Translations under genes and position numbers: made by a program
Assembly (NCBI RefSeq): GCF_003149515.1
Contig: NZ_CP029145.1
Coordinates: forward strand, 372,001 to 436,000
DNA length: 64,000 nucleotides
Source of the DNA: Hymenobacter nivis
GTDB lineage: Bacteria > Bacteroidota > Bacteroidia > Cytophagales > Hymenobacteraceae
Reading direction: 5' to 3'
Part shown: positions 8,916 through 17,901 of the stretch, piece by piece
Layout: every line of letters begins with the position of its first letter
Position numbering within the stretch: the stretch's first letter is position 1
The notes under the pieces: model-generated
Database searches by the model: none
Told to the model about the DNA's origin: nothing
What the model saw: only the letters and a program-made list of their open reading frames with translations

Positions 8916-10224
8916 TCTCTTTGTTGTCCGGCGGCCCGCCCGCACTGGCCGCTTCCTCCGCCGCCTGGTGCAGCGCCAGGTTGCGGTAGGCATTTTCGGC
9001 CATCACAATGCCGTTATCCACAATCACCCCAATGGCCAGGGCGATGCCGGTGAGCGACATGATGTTGGACGAAATACCAAAGGCATTGAGCAAAATGAAG
9101 CTGGCCGCGATGGTAATCGGAATCTGGAGCAGGATGCTCAGGGCGCTGCGCCAGTGGAAGAGGAACACCAGCACCACCAGCGACACCACGGCCATTTCCT
9201 CCAGCAGCGTGTGCTCGATGTTGGCCACCGATTCCTTAATCAGCCCGCTGCGGTCGTACACGATGTCGAACGACACGCCGGCCGGCAGGCCCTTGGCTAC
9301 TTCGGTCATCTTGGCCTTCACGCGGGTGATGACTTCGTCGGCATTCTCGCCGTAGCGCATTACCACAATGCCGCCCACGGCCTCGCCCTGGCCGTTGTGG
9401 TCGAAGATGCCGAGGCGGGCTTCGCCGGTCATCTGCACCGTGCCCAGGTCGCGCAGGCGCAGTGGCACGCCGCCCGGGCGGGTGAGGACCGGTACGTTTT
9501 CCAGGGTGGCCACGTCCTGAATGTAGCCATTGGTTTTGATGATGTAGCCGGTGCCGCCCTGCTCAAATTTGCGGCCGCCGGCTTCGTTGTTGTTGCTGCG
9601 CACGGCGGCCAGCACCTGCGGCAAACTCACATTGTAGTAGGTGAGCTTGGTGGGGTCCACCGTCACCTGGTACTCGGGCTGGAAGCCACCGAAGCTGGCC
9701 ACTTCGCTCACGCCGGGCACGGTTTGCAGGCCGAATTTCACGTACCAGTCCTGCAAAGCGCGCTGCTCGCCCAGGTCTAGCTTGGGGGCTTTGAGGGTGT
9801 ACCATAGCACGTGGCCCACGCCCGTGCCATCGGGGCCGAGGGTGGGGGTGAGGCCGGCCGGCAGCAGCCGCTGGGCGTAGTTGAGGCGTTCCAGCACCCG
9901 CTCGCGGGCCCAGTAGATATCGGTGTTGTCGTTGAAGATGACGTACACGAAGCTCATGCCGAACATGGAGGCGGCGCGCACGGCCCGCACCTGGGCCAGC
10001 CCCTGCAGGTTGGTTACCAGCGGATAAGTCACCTGGTCCTCAATAATCTGCGGCCCGCGTCCGGCCCACTCGGTGAATACAATCACCTGGTTTTCAGACA
10101 GGTCAGGAATCGCATCAATCTTGCTGGCCCGGATGGAGAAAATACCCCAGACCAGTAGCCCGGCCGATAGCAGCAGCACCACGCCCCGATTGCGCAGGGA
10201 CAGGGAAATAAGTTGTTCAATCAT
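8872..10224 (-). pseudogene. N-terminal half of a CusA/CzcA-type RND permease
   Basis: The fragment (450 aa) starts MIEQLISLSLRNRGVVLLL (TM1) and contains the first porter region (DLSENQVIVFTEWAGRGPQIIEDQVTYPL), the docking region and TM2-4, ending in the family signature VDNGIVMAENAYRNLAL. Native sequence stops near DNKEN, after which 13 residues encoded by the palindromic element (VMLSEGGASLPQH) lead to a stop. Together with 6885-8777 it would make about 1,060 aa, the usual size of CusA (about 1,050). The start at 10224 was chosen because MIEQLISLSLRNR matches the family N terminus; the longer in-frame extension is not conserved-looking. Confidence 0.85.
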
Positions 10225-10369
10225 CTGATTAGCAGTAGTCAGGCGCTTTATCCCGGTGGGATAATAGCATGTTACTCCGAGCGTTGCCGGCCGAGCCAGT
10301 TGCTCAGCATACCGGACGCGCGAAAGCCCCACGGCCGCACGGCCGGGGGCACCAGGCAACACCCGGAAG

Positions 10370-10756
10370 CTAAATCAGGAAGGCGTGGCCCCGCACGTAG
10401 GCGGGGCAGGCGAGTGGCGGGGCGGCGGTAGCCCGCAGCGGCGCGGCCGGCTCATCGGCCGGATAAGTGGGGATTGGCAGGCGGTAGGCCAGCCGCAGCA
10501 CGGGCGGCGCCGGCACGGCTAGCAGCACCGGCAGCTTGAGCTGCGCAGTGGTGAGCTTCACATCCTTGAGGGTGCTGCTCAGCTTTTGGTCGTGGCAGCA
10601 GCCGGTGGGCTTTTTGGGCACCGGGCAGCAGCAGGCCGCTTCGTGGGCCACCGAAACGCCCGTCATCGTTGCCCCACAGAAATGCATGCTGTACACCAAC
10701 CCGGGGCTGGACAGCAGGTAGCTTACAAGTAGGAATAGACTGAGGAGGCGTTTCAA
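10370..10756 (-). CDS. Cys-rich HYC/CC-type small exported protein upstream of the efflux operon
   Basis: This protein of about 128 aa starts at a likely TTG codon (10756), which gives KRLLSLFLLVSYLLSSPG as a signal or transmembrane segment. It then carries HFCGATMTG, AACCCPVPKKPTGCC and DQKLSSTLKDVKL. This order of H-x-C, a CCC/CC cluster and a basic turn matches small Bacteroidota proteins found beside metal-transport genes (the HYC_CC_PP pattern). Five closely spaced Cys and one His suggest Cu(I) or similar soft-metal binding in the periplasm. It is on the same strand about 145 bp upstream of the RND permease and may be the first gene of that operon. No ATG fits the start, so the exact N terminus is uncertain. 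Confidence 0.6.
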   Translation of the reverse strand: MKRLLSLFLLVSYLLSSPGLVYSMHFCGATMTGVSVAHEAACCCPVPKKPTGCCHDQKLSSTLKDVKLTTAQLKLPVLLAVPAPPVLRLAYRLPIPTYPADEPAAPLRATAAPPLACPAYVRGHAFLI

Positions 10757-10913
10757 GTCAACAGAACAACGAGTTAGCAGAATAAATTGCCGCCCACAAA
10801 GATACGGCGGCTGACCAGCGCAGGATTTACATAATTCAACGACGAGGCTTGCATAATTTGCGCCTCTATCCGAGGCACAGCCGGCTAGGAGTAGGGGCGC
10901 AGCTACTAACCTA

Positions 10914-11895
10914 GGACTTACGCACTCGCCTAAGCAAGTGCTTGGATGAGTGGTTTTTGAAACAACTGCCGCAGGTAAGGTACCCATTGCCGTTGGTGCG
11001 CCTATTACATGGTTTGCCCAATGGCACGCGCATGTTGGCGGAGCGAACCCACGCTAAGTAGCCGCATTGCAAGTGGTTGCGCTGGGCTTGGGCCTTGCGG
11101 CATCGGCACTTCTCCGCCCCGGTCAGTTGTTTGAAGCTACGGTGAAACCCCCCGACCTGCCCCCGCACCTGCACGGCCTCAAGCACCATTTCGCGTGTTA
11201 AATGAGCAGCCAAGTAATTGATAATGAATCATTCAATGTTGCAATTCGTGGCCACTAGCTTGAAGAGCTTTACCCCAAAAGGCACCTCTTTCCGGCGCAC
11301 TTCTACGCCCTGACTCCAGCCTTGCGGCGGCGGTTCAAGCGTGTCGAGGCCCTGGTAACCGCTTTCTTTGGCTAGGCTTACCAGCCGGTTGCTTTTCAGG
11401 TCGTGAAAAAGGTCCATCCCGCGCGGTGAATGCGTTTCAAATGGGTGCTGCCCGCGCACCAGGAATCGAATAAAATGTTGCGCATCAATACGTTGCTCGC
11501 CGCGACAACGCCGTCGAACAAGTCCGGAAAATGTTCGTTTTTGGTTTTCTAGTCCTCGTCGGGCGCATAAATCCGGTAGTCCAGGGCAGAAAATCGCCCG
11601 CCTTCCTGCTGCTGTGCACCCGGTTGACCAGGCCGACGCTGCGGACCATGCCGTGGACGTTACCCGAATACTGGCGCTTAGTGAGGCCGATGAAGTGGCT
11701 GTAGCGCTTGTTTTGGACGCTGTCATCCACCAGTAGAAAAGCCTCGGGCGAGTCGTGGAGCAAAGGCTGTGCTAACGCACGCAACTAGTTGATTGAAAGC
11801 TCAGTGGTGCGCAAAAACCGATTCACTTGGTCGTGGCTTACGTTTGGCAGATGCGCCGCCAGACACGTGCAGGTATAGTTTTTGGGCGTACTAAG
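10914..11895 (-). pseudogene. decayed IS701-like transposase
   Basis: The left boundary shows GGACTTACGCA at 10914-10924, matching the terminal repeat of the intact element at 1675-2721 in the same orientation. Reading right to left on the minus strand, FLLVDDSVQNKRYSHFIGLTKRQYSGNVHGMVRSVGLV (11600-11740) corresponds to the first-Asp block. A different frame at 10911-11213 gives GGFHRSFKQLTGAEKCRCRKAQAQRNHL, the C-terminal Glu block. Several frame changes and stops separate these pieces. The right end is only approximate (a degenerate match near 11877-11895). The protein is divergent from the intact copy, so this is an older, related element. Confidence 0.7.
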
Positions 11896-11945
11896 TGGCA
11901 AATCAGATTTAATTGTTAGGTATCAAGTTGCAAACCGGATGGTTG

Positions 11946-12916
11946 TTATCCAACCCGGTCGAGGATGTGCCAGACGACGGTCTTGAGCGTCTGGAAGCTA
12001 AGGTAGGCTTCGGGCCGTAGCCACTCGTATTTAACCTTACGCCAGAGGGTTTCAATTTTGTTGAGGGGGGGCTGTATGTGGGCAGGTAAAAAAGGTGAAC
12101 GTTTTGGTCTTCCCAGTGCTGCAGGCGTGCCTGCAAGGCGGCGCTGTGATGGATGTGGGCGTTGTCGAGCACCAGCACCGTGGGGCGGGTGCGGGTGGCG
12201 GCCCAGGCATCGAGCGTGTCGATGACAAAGGCCGTGTCCAGAGAGCCTTCGCGGGCGGCGGCGTGCAACGCATTGGTGGTGGCGTTGTAGCAAGCAGCCC
12301 AGCACGTTGAAGCGCGGGCTGTGGCGGGGTAGCGAGCTGTTCGTTAGGGGATTGCCAGCCGTAGGGGATGGCCGAGGTCAGGCAAAAGCCGGATTCATCG
12401 CCGTAAAACAGGTCAATCGCTTCTTCTTTTCCCAGCTATTGCGGCTGCTGCAGATGGTCCGTTTTCAGGGCATCTGGGTCCTGCGCCGCTTTCAGGCTGT
12501 GGCGGAAGCGGCGCCATTTACCCCCACCCTTTTTAAAAAATGCTTTAGCGTCAGGGGCGAGAAGTCTTTGTCCAGCTCCTGGCGCAGGGCAGCGGTCACT
12601 TTCTTGAGTTGCTGGCGGTTGGCCCGCACGGCGGCCTCCACCCGCTCCCGGTCGGCGGCCTGCAGGATGGCGGGCCGGCCCTGGCCTTTGACGGGGGCCA
12701 GGCCCGCCTGGCCCCCGCTTCCCAGCGGTTAAACCACGTGTGCACCGTCCCTGAGCTCACGTGCAGCAAGGCCGCCAAAGCGGGCACAGAATGCCCATTG
12801 GCGCTCCACAACAAGCCCTGGCAATGCGCTCGGAACTGATGCTACAGGTGATGATGATGCCCGGCCGCTAACGTAGTCCGTTCCGCGGCCTCTAACGTAA
12901 TGTAGCGTTTTTGCAT
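11946..12916 (-). pseudogene. IS630-family transposase with several frame breaks
   Basis: The minus strand starts MQKRYITLEAAERTTLAAG at 12916. It hits an in-frame TAG at 12842-12844 and continues with the HTH region HSVPALAALLHVSSGTVHTWFNRWEAG. It then shifts frame in a GC-rich run (resuming PVKGQGRPAILQAADRERVEAAV). Further on comes the DDE_3 core VLVLDNAHIHHSAALQARL...VHLFYLPTYSP, and a second shift in a C-run at 12065-12071 (seven C where PPLNKIETLWRKVKYEW needs eight). The reading ends at ...VVWHILDRVG near 11946. At least one stop and two to three frameshifts make it non-functional. Confidence 0.75.
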
Positions 12917-13035
12917 CCTCCAAGTAACCCGATAGAACTTGCTGATTAAGTATCCGTTGGTAAATAGTTTGCCCGGCCTACTTAACTATTTATGCCTAGT
13001 TTCAGGCCGTTTTAAATTATTTACTATCCGAACCC

Positions 13036-13800
13036 ATGAATCGATTTTGCCTCTGGGCCCTGCTGCTGCCGCTGGCCATTAGTGGCTGTAAAAAAGACGA
13101 GGCCGCCGGGGCCGATACGGGCAGCGTATCGCTCGAAATGACCACCGTGGTGGGCACCGCGCCCCTGGCCTTCGACGGCACGAGCTACACAAAATCGGAC
13201 GGCCAAACCTTCAGGGTTACCAAGTTTAAGTACCTGCTTTCAAACGTGCAGCTGCTGCGCGCCGACGGCACCGCCTACACCGCGCCCGATAGCTACTACC
13301 TCGTGGATGCAGCCCAAACCGCCACCCAGCACCTGGTGGTGCCCAACGTGCCGCTGGCCGAATACACCGGCCTGCGCTTCGTGGTAGGCGTGGACGCGGC
13401 CCGCAACACCGCCGGGGCCCAAACCGGGGCCCTCGACCCCAACAACGACCTGTACTGGGATTGGACCGCGGGCTACGTGTTCCTAAAAATGGAGGGCACC
13501 TCGCCCCAGGCCCCCCACCCGGCGGCCGCCGCCGAGGGCGGCCTGCGCTTCCACATCGGCGATAACGGCATCCAGCGCACCATCACCTTCGCCGGAATCC
13601 CCTTGGCTGTGACGGCCACCCAGTCGCCCGCCGTGCACCTGCGGGTGAACGTGCTGGCCCTGTTCGACAACGCCGGGGCCCCCAGCAAGAACATTGATTT
13701 CAGCAAAACCTCCGAAGTAATGGGCGGAGCCGGTGCGCCCGCCGTGGCCGATAATTACGCCGCCGGCTTGTTCACGATGGAGCGCGTGGCCGCCAATTAA
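13036..13800 (+). CDS. MbnP-like copper-binding lipoprotein
   Basis: This 254-aa protein has a lipobox (ISGC, Cys18) and a beta-rich body beginning VSLEMTTVVGTAPLAFDGTSY, followed by YLLSNVQLLRADGT and FVVGVDAARN. The key block is YWDWTAGYVFLKMEG with Trp141 and Trp143, the W-x-W-x-x-GY signature of the MbnP family. In characterised methanotroph pairs the partner di-haem enzyme MbnH oxidises an MbnP Trp to kynurenine to create a copper site. Which Trp would be modified here is not known. The gene is followed after 113 bp by a MauG/MbnH-like di-haem enzyme on the same strand, the expected pairing. The family call rests on this motif and the neighbour. Confidence 0.8.
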   Translation: MNRFCLWALLLPLAISGCKKDEAAGADTGSVSLEMTTVVGTAPLAFDGTSYTKSDGQTFRVTKFKYLLSNVQLLRADGTAYTAPDSYYLVDAAQTATQHLVVPNVPLAEYTGLRFVVGVDAARNTAGAQTGALDPNNDLYWDWTAGYVFLKMEGTSPQAPHPAAAAEGGLRFHIGDNGIQRTITFAGIPLAVTATQSPAVHLRVNVLALFDNAGAPSKNIDFSKTSEVMGGAGAPAVADNYAAGLFTMERVAAN

Positions 13801-13913
13801 ATTAATTAAAAATCAAAAAACGGTGAATTAAAAATGAGTGCTCAACATGATCTTCAGCCTGATTTTTAATGCTCCCTTTTTAATTTTTTTAATTAATTCA
13901 AATTTCCACAGCT

Positions 13914-15065
13914 ATGAGGAATTTTTCTTCGCAAGTGCTGCGCCGAACGCGCGGGTGGGTGGCGGGTGGCCTGGTGGGCGTAATTGCCGTGGCCGCGTGC
14001 AGCCGCGACGGCGGCAGCGGCGACGTGCCCACCCCGACGCCCCCGCCGGCCGCGCCCACGCCCTACGCTCTGGTGCTGCCGAGCAACTTCCCCGGCAGCC
14101 CGCTGCTGCCCGCCGATAACCCCCTCACGGTGGAAGGCGTGGACCTGGGCCGGCACCTGTTCTACGAGAAAACGCTGTCGGTTGACAACAGTATTTCCTG
14201 CGCCTCGTGCCACCGCCAGTCGCTGGCCTTTACGGATGGGCTGGCCCACGCCGTGGGCGTGAATGGGGCCCGGCACCCGCGCAGCGCCATGTCGCTCAGC
14301 AACTTGCTCTGGGACCCGCTGCTGACCTGGGACGGCACCTCGGCGGGCTTGGAGGTGCAGGCCCGCACGCCGCTCACCAACGCCATTGAGATGCACCAGA
14401 CGCTGGCTGCCAGCGTAGTCAAGCTCCAGGCCCAGCCGGCCTACGTGGCGCGGTTTGCCAAGGCCTTCGGGGCGGGGGCCCTCACCGAAGACAATATGCT
14501 GAAGGCCCTGGCGCAGTTCGTGCGCACGCTGGTATCGGGCAACTCGCGCTACGACCGCTACCGGCGCGGCGACCGCAGCGTGCTTTCGGCCGACGAGGTG
14601 CGGGGCTTGCAGCTGTTCATTACCCACCCCACGGGCACGGCCATCGGCCGCGGCGGCAACTGCGCCGACTGCCACGCCGGCGACCTGCAAACCAACCACC
14701 TCTTCGTCAATAACGGCCTCGACCTGACATTCACCGACCTGGGCCGCGCCGTGCCCACCGGCCTGCCCTCCGACCAGGGTAAGTTCCGCATCCCGTCGCT
14801 GCGCAACATCGCCCTCACGGGGCCCTACATGCACGACGGCCGCTTCGCTACCCTGGAAGACGTGCTGGCCCACTACAACGAGCACATTCAGTACGGCAGC
14901 CTCAACCTCGACCCCAACATCCTCAATGGTACCAACAGCCCCTTGGGCATCGGCCAGCCCCTGGGACTGACGGACACCGAGAAGAAGCAAATCGTGTTGT
15001 TCTTAAGAACATTGACCGATTCCACCTTCATCCAGGACCCTCGCTTCAGCCAACCCACGGACTGA
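13914..15065 (+). CDS. di-haem MauG/MbnH-like cytochrome c peroxidase family enzyme
   Basis: This 383-aa exported protein (signal about 10-30, lipobox-like AVAAC at Cys29) has two haem c motifs, CASCH (96-100) and CADCH (250-254). It also has the family blocks LGRHLFYEKTLSVDNSISC, SLSNLLWDPLLTWDG, RIPSLRNIALTGPYMHDGRF and LEDVLAHYNEH. This is the bacterial di-haem peroxidase/MauG superfamily. Coupling to the preceding MbnP-like gene suggests its substrate is a Trp of that protein rather than H2O2 detoxification; that is an inference from gene order. The next gene is convergent, with a palindromic element between them. Confidence 0.85.
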   Translation: MRNFSSQVLRRTRGWVAGGLVGVIAVAACSRDGGSGDVPTPTPPPAAPTPYALVLPSNFPGSPLLPADNPLTVEGVDLGRHLFYEKTLSVDNSISCASCHRQSLAFTDGLAHAVGVNGARHPRSAMSLSNLLWDPLLTWDGTSAGLEVQARTPLTNAIEMHQTLAASVVKLQAQPAYVARFAKAFGAGALTEDNMLKALAQFVRTLVSGNSRYDRYRRGDRSVLSADEVRGLQLFITHPTGTAIGRGGNCADCHAGDLQTNHLFVNNGLDLTFTDLGRAVPTGLPSDQGKFRIPSLRNIALTGPYMHDGRFATLEDVLAHYNEHIQYGSLNLDPNILNGTNSPLGIGQPLGLTDTEKKQIVLFLRTLTDSTFIQDPRFSQPTD

Positions 15066-15077
15066 AGGTAGCACGGC

Positions 15078-15173
15078 TGTAGCGCGGACTTTGTCGTCCG
15101 CGGCTCTCGCTTCGTCCTACCGATTACCGTTGGGCGACCGGGCAGAGCCGCAGACGACAAAGTCCGCGCTACA
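15078..15173. repeat. family-C palindromic element between convergent genes
   Basis: Arms TGTAGCGCGGACTTTG and its complement CAAAGTCCGCGCTACA bound a 96-bp element; the stems continue TCGTCCGCGGCTCT with one base difference. Related sequences with the same GTAGCG...GTCC(G) ends lie at 27932-28148, 46266-46322, 46582-46725 and 48853-48930. Here it fills the space between the di-haem enzyme stop and the nagA stop, so it may also act as a two-way terminator. Confidence 0.7.
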
Positions 15174-15180
15174 TTCTACG

Positions 15181-16302
15181 CTATGCCCAGCGGTGAAGCT
15201 CGCCGTGCAGTACGGTGGCGTGCGCGTTGAATTCGTGGTCGAACGCGCACAAATCGGCCCGGTAGCCGGGCTCGATGAGGCCCAGGTGGCCGGCCAGGCC
15301 CAGCACGCGGGCAGGGTAGAGGCTGGCCATGCGCAGAGCTTCAGGCAGGGCGATGCCCACGTGCTGCACGCAGTTGCGCACGGCCCCCAGCAGCGTGAGG
15401 GCCGAGCCGGCGAGCGTGCCGTTGGCATCCACGAAATGGTCGCCCTGGCGGTGAAACTGGTAGGCCCCGTGGGTCGATTCGTTCACTGCGTCGGTGATGA
15501 GGAACAGCCGCTCGCCCATGATTTTGTGGGCAATGCGGACGGCGGCGTAGTCTACGTGCACGCCGTCGGCCACCACGCTGGCGGCCGCCGCCTCGTCGTC
15601 CAACACGGCCCCCACCAGCCCGGGGGCCCGGTGCAGCAGCCCCGACATGGCGTTGAACAAGTGCGTGGCCGCCGCAAACCCGCCGCGAAACGCCGCCTGC
15701 CCCTGGGCAAACGTCGCGTCGGAATGGCCCGCCGAGCACACCACGCCGGCGGCCCGCAGTTGGGCCACGGCTTCGGGCGCGGCCATTTCCGGGGCCAGCG
15801 TCATGATGCGCAGCACACCCGCGCTGGCGGCCAGCAGCTCGGCCAGGGGCCCCGGCGCGGGCCGCTGGATGAACTCTTCGTGGTGCGCGCCTTTCTTAAG
15901 GGGGTTGAGGTAGGGGCCCTCCAGGTGCAGGCCTAGCAGGCCGGGCGTGGCGGGCAGGGCCGTGCGCACCGCCGCAATGGCCGCCTGCATCAGGGCGGGC
16001 GCGTTGGTGGGCATGGTGGGCAGGAAGCTGGTAGTGCCGTGGCGCAGCGTGTGGGCCCGCAGGTCGGCCAAAGCCGCGGCGGTGGGCTCGACGGAAAACA
16101 GGATGCTGCCCCCGCCGTAGAGCTGCAAATCGACGAAGCCCGGGCAGAGGTTGGCGCCGTCCAAATCGTGCCGGGGCATGTCGGCGGGGGCTTCAACCGC
16201 GGGCAAAACGGCGGCAATCAGGTTGTCGTCAACCAGCACGGCGTGGTTGGGCAGCACAGCGTGGCCGGTGTATACGGTGCAATTGGTGAGCAGGTAGCGC
16301 AT
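15181..16302 (-). CDS. nagA: N-acetylglucosamine-6-phosphate deacetylase
   Basis: This 373-aa cytosolic amidohydrolase removes acetate from GlcNAc-6-phosphate in amino-sugar catabolism and cell-wall recycling. Visible family features are the Glu ligand in LLGLHLEGPYLNP followed by KGAHHEEFI, the His in CSAGHSDATF, FAAATHLFNAMSGL, and the catalytic Asp in LFLITDAVNE. Near the C terminus are ALRMASLYPARVLGL and GYRADLCAFD. The start at 16302 gives MRYLLTNCTVYTG, a normal family N terminus; the longer in-frame extension is Pro/Arg-rich. No other amino-sugar genes are adjacent. A weak match to the Bacteroidota -7 element lies at about 16350-16357 on the minus strand. Confidence 0.9.
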   Translation of the reverse strand: MRYLLTNCTVYTGHAVLPNHAVLVDDNLIAAVLPAVEAPADMPRHDLDGANLCPGFVDLQLYGGGSILFSVEPTAAALADLRAHTLRHGTTSFLPTMPTNAPALMQAAIAAVRTALPATPGLLGLHLEGPYLNPLKKGAHHEEFIQRPAPGPLAELLAASAGVLRIMTLAPEMAAPEAVAQLRAAGVVCSAGHSDATFAQGQAAFRGGFAAATHLFNAMSGLLHRAPGLVGAVLDDEAAAASVVADGVHVDYAAVRIAHKIMGERLFLITDAVNESTHGAYQFHRQGDHFVDANGTLAGSALTLLGAVRNCVQHVGIALPEALRMASLYPARVLGLAGHLGLIEPGYRADLCAFDHEFNAHATVLHGELHRWA

Positions 16303-16613
16303 AGCGATAGGGGGTGGGCGGGGGGGCGGAATGAGCGGCGTGGACGGGGCGAAGCTAACTGGCCGCCGTTTGATTTCGCCGCGGGGGCCCGCCGGCCGGC
16401 CTGGCACCGGGCAGCTATTTTTCAGGAATAAAGCGGGGCGCTGTTTTGGGGATTTGCCGGGGCCAGCGGGCCAAACTGGGCCTTAGGGCCGGCTTGGCCC
16501 GGGGGCAGGGGCGTGGCCACAAGCAGGCAGTTCGTCGGAAAATAAAAACGGCGCGCAACGCTGAAAACGCTGGGGGTCATAAATTGCCGCCTCATTCAGT
16601 TCAACACCATTCC

Positions 16614-17699
16614 ATGTTAACTCCTTCTTCTGGCCGCCTGCGCGCCGGCGTGCTGTACGGCGACGAAGTGCAACAGCTTTTCCAACGCGCCAAGGCCGAG
16701 GGCTATGCCCTGCCCGCGGTGAACGTGACCGGCACCGACACCGTGAACGGCGTGCTCGAAGCCGCGCGCGACCTGAACTCGCCCGTTATAATTCAGTTCT
16801 CGAACGGTGGGGCCCAGTTCTTCGCCGGCAAATCGGTGCCCAACGACAAGCAGCAGGCCAGCATTGCCGGCGGCATTTCGGGGGCCCACCACGTGCACGC
16901 CATGGCCGCCCTCTACGACGTGCCGGTGGTGCTGCACACCGACCACGCCGCCAAGAAATTGCTGCCCTGGATTGACGGCCTGCTCGACGCCGGCGAAAAG
17001 TATTTTGCGCAGCACGGCCAGCCGCTCTACAGCTCGCACATGCTCGACCTGTCGGAGGAGCCGATTGAGGAGAACATCGAAATTTGCGCTAAGTACCTGG
17101 CCCGCATGGCCAAAATGGGCATGACGCTGGAAATTGAGCTGGGCGTGACCGGCGGCGAGGAAGACGGCGTGGACAACTCCGACGTCGATTCGAGCAAGCT
17201 CTACACCCAGCCCTCGGAGGTGGCCTACGCCTACGAGGAGCTGAGCAAAATCAGCCCGCGCTTCACCATTGCGGCGGCTTTTGGCAACGTGCACGGCGTG
17301 TACAAGCCCGGCAACGTGAAACTAGAGCCCAAAATCCTGCACAACTCGCAGGAATTTTTGCGCGAGAAGCACAAGATCGAGGCGGCGCTGCCCATCGATT
17401 TCGTGTTCCACGGCGGCTCGGGTTCAAGCCAGGCGGAAATCCGCGAGGCCATTAGCTACGGGGCCATCAAGATGAACATTGACACCGACTTGCAGTGGGC
17501 CCTGTGGGAAGGCATCAAGGACTACTACGTGAAGAACGAGGCCTACTTGCAGGGCCAAATCGGCAACCCCAACGGCCCCGACTCGCCCAACAAGAAATAC
17601 TACGATCCCCGCGTGTGGCTGCGCGAAGGTGAGAAAACCTTCGTGGCGCGCCTCAAGCACGCCTTTGACGACCTCAATGCGGCGAACCGCCGCGGCTAG
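16614..17699 (+). CDS. fbaA: class II fructose-bisphosphate aldolase
   Basis: This 361-aa zinc-dependent aldolase interconverts fructose-1,6-bisphosphate with glyceraldehyde-3-P and dihydroxyacetone-P in glycolysis and gluconeogenesis. Zinc and active-site blocks are clear: VVLHTDHAAKKLLPW, LEIELGVTGGEEDGVDN, FGNVHGVYKPGNVKL, DFVFHGGSGSSQ and MNIDTDLQWALWEGI. Length fits the E. coli FbaA type (359 aa). The start at 16614 gives MLTPSSGRLRAGVLYGDEV; the longer in-frame extension is not conserved-looking. A strong intrinsic terminator follows at 17724. Confidence 0.95.
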   Translation: MLTPSSGRLRAGVLYGDEVQQLFQRAKAEGYALPAVNVTGTDTVNGVLEAARDLNSPVIIQFSNGGAQFFAGKSVPNDKQQASIAGGISGAHHVHAMAALYDVPVVLHTDHAAKKLLPWIDGLLDAGEKYFAQHGQPLYSSHMLDLSEEPIEENIEICAKYLARMAKMGMTLEIELGVTGGEEDGVDNSDVDSSKLYTQPSEVAYAYEELSKISPRFTIAAAFGNVHGVYKPGNVKLEPKILHNSQEFLREKHKIEAALPIDFVFHGGSGSSQAEIREAISYGAIKMNIDTDLQWALWEGIKDYYVKNEAYLQGQIGNPNGPDSPNKKYYDPRVWLREGEKTFVARLKHAFDDLNAANRRG

Positions 17700-17723
17700 G
17701 GGCCCCAAAGTTGCATTTTCCGG

Positions 17724-17759
17724 AAAGGCCGCCCGTATTGCACGGGCGGCCTTTCTTTG
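17724..17759 (+). terminator. intrinsic terminator of the aldolase gene
   Basis: A GC-rich stem AAAGGCCGCCCG pairs with CGGGCGGCCTTT around a short loop and is followed by a T-rich run (CTTTCTTTG). It starts 25 bp after the aldolase stop codon. Confidence 0.8.
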
Positions 17760-17765
17760 TAGGGC

Positions 17766-17773
17766 TAACTTTG
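17766..17773 (+). promoter_or_regulatory. possible Bacteroidota -7 promoter element upstream of the acylase
   Basis: TAACTTTG fits the TANNTTTG -7 consensus of Bacteroidota primary sigma promoters. A TTTG at the expected -33 distance is not evident, so support is weak. If used, the 5' leader of the acylase transcript would contain the whole palindromic element at 17787-17875. Confidence 0.3.
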
Positions 17774-17786
17774 ACTAAAAAGGACG

Positions 17787-17875
17787 GTCATGCAGAGCGC
17801 AGCGAAGCATCTCTCCCGCAGCAGTAATCCATGATTAGTTCAGCAGTAAAGATGCTTCGCTGCGCTCTGCATGAC
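17787..17875. repeat. family-A palindromic element
   Basis: The arms read GTCATGCAGAGCGCAGCGAA and its complement, continuing GCATCTCTCCCGC / AAAGATGC with small differences, around a spacer containing CAGTAAT. It is a second copy of the element that splits the RND permease gene. It ends 27 bp before the acylase start codon, so it probably lies in that gene's leader. Confidence 0.8.
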
Positions 17876-17901
17876 GTGCTAATAAATCATCCATTATCCC
17901 T

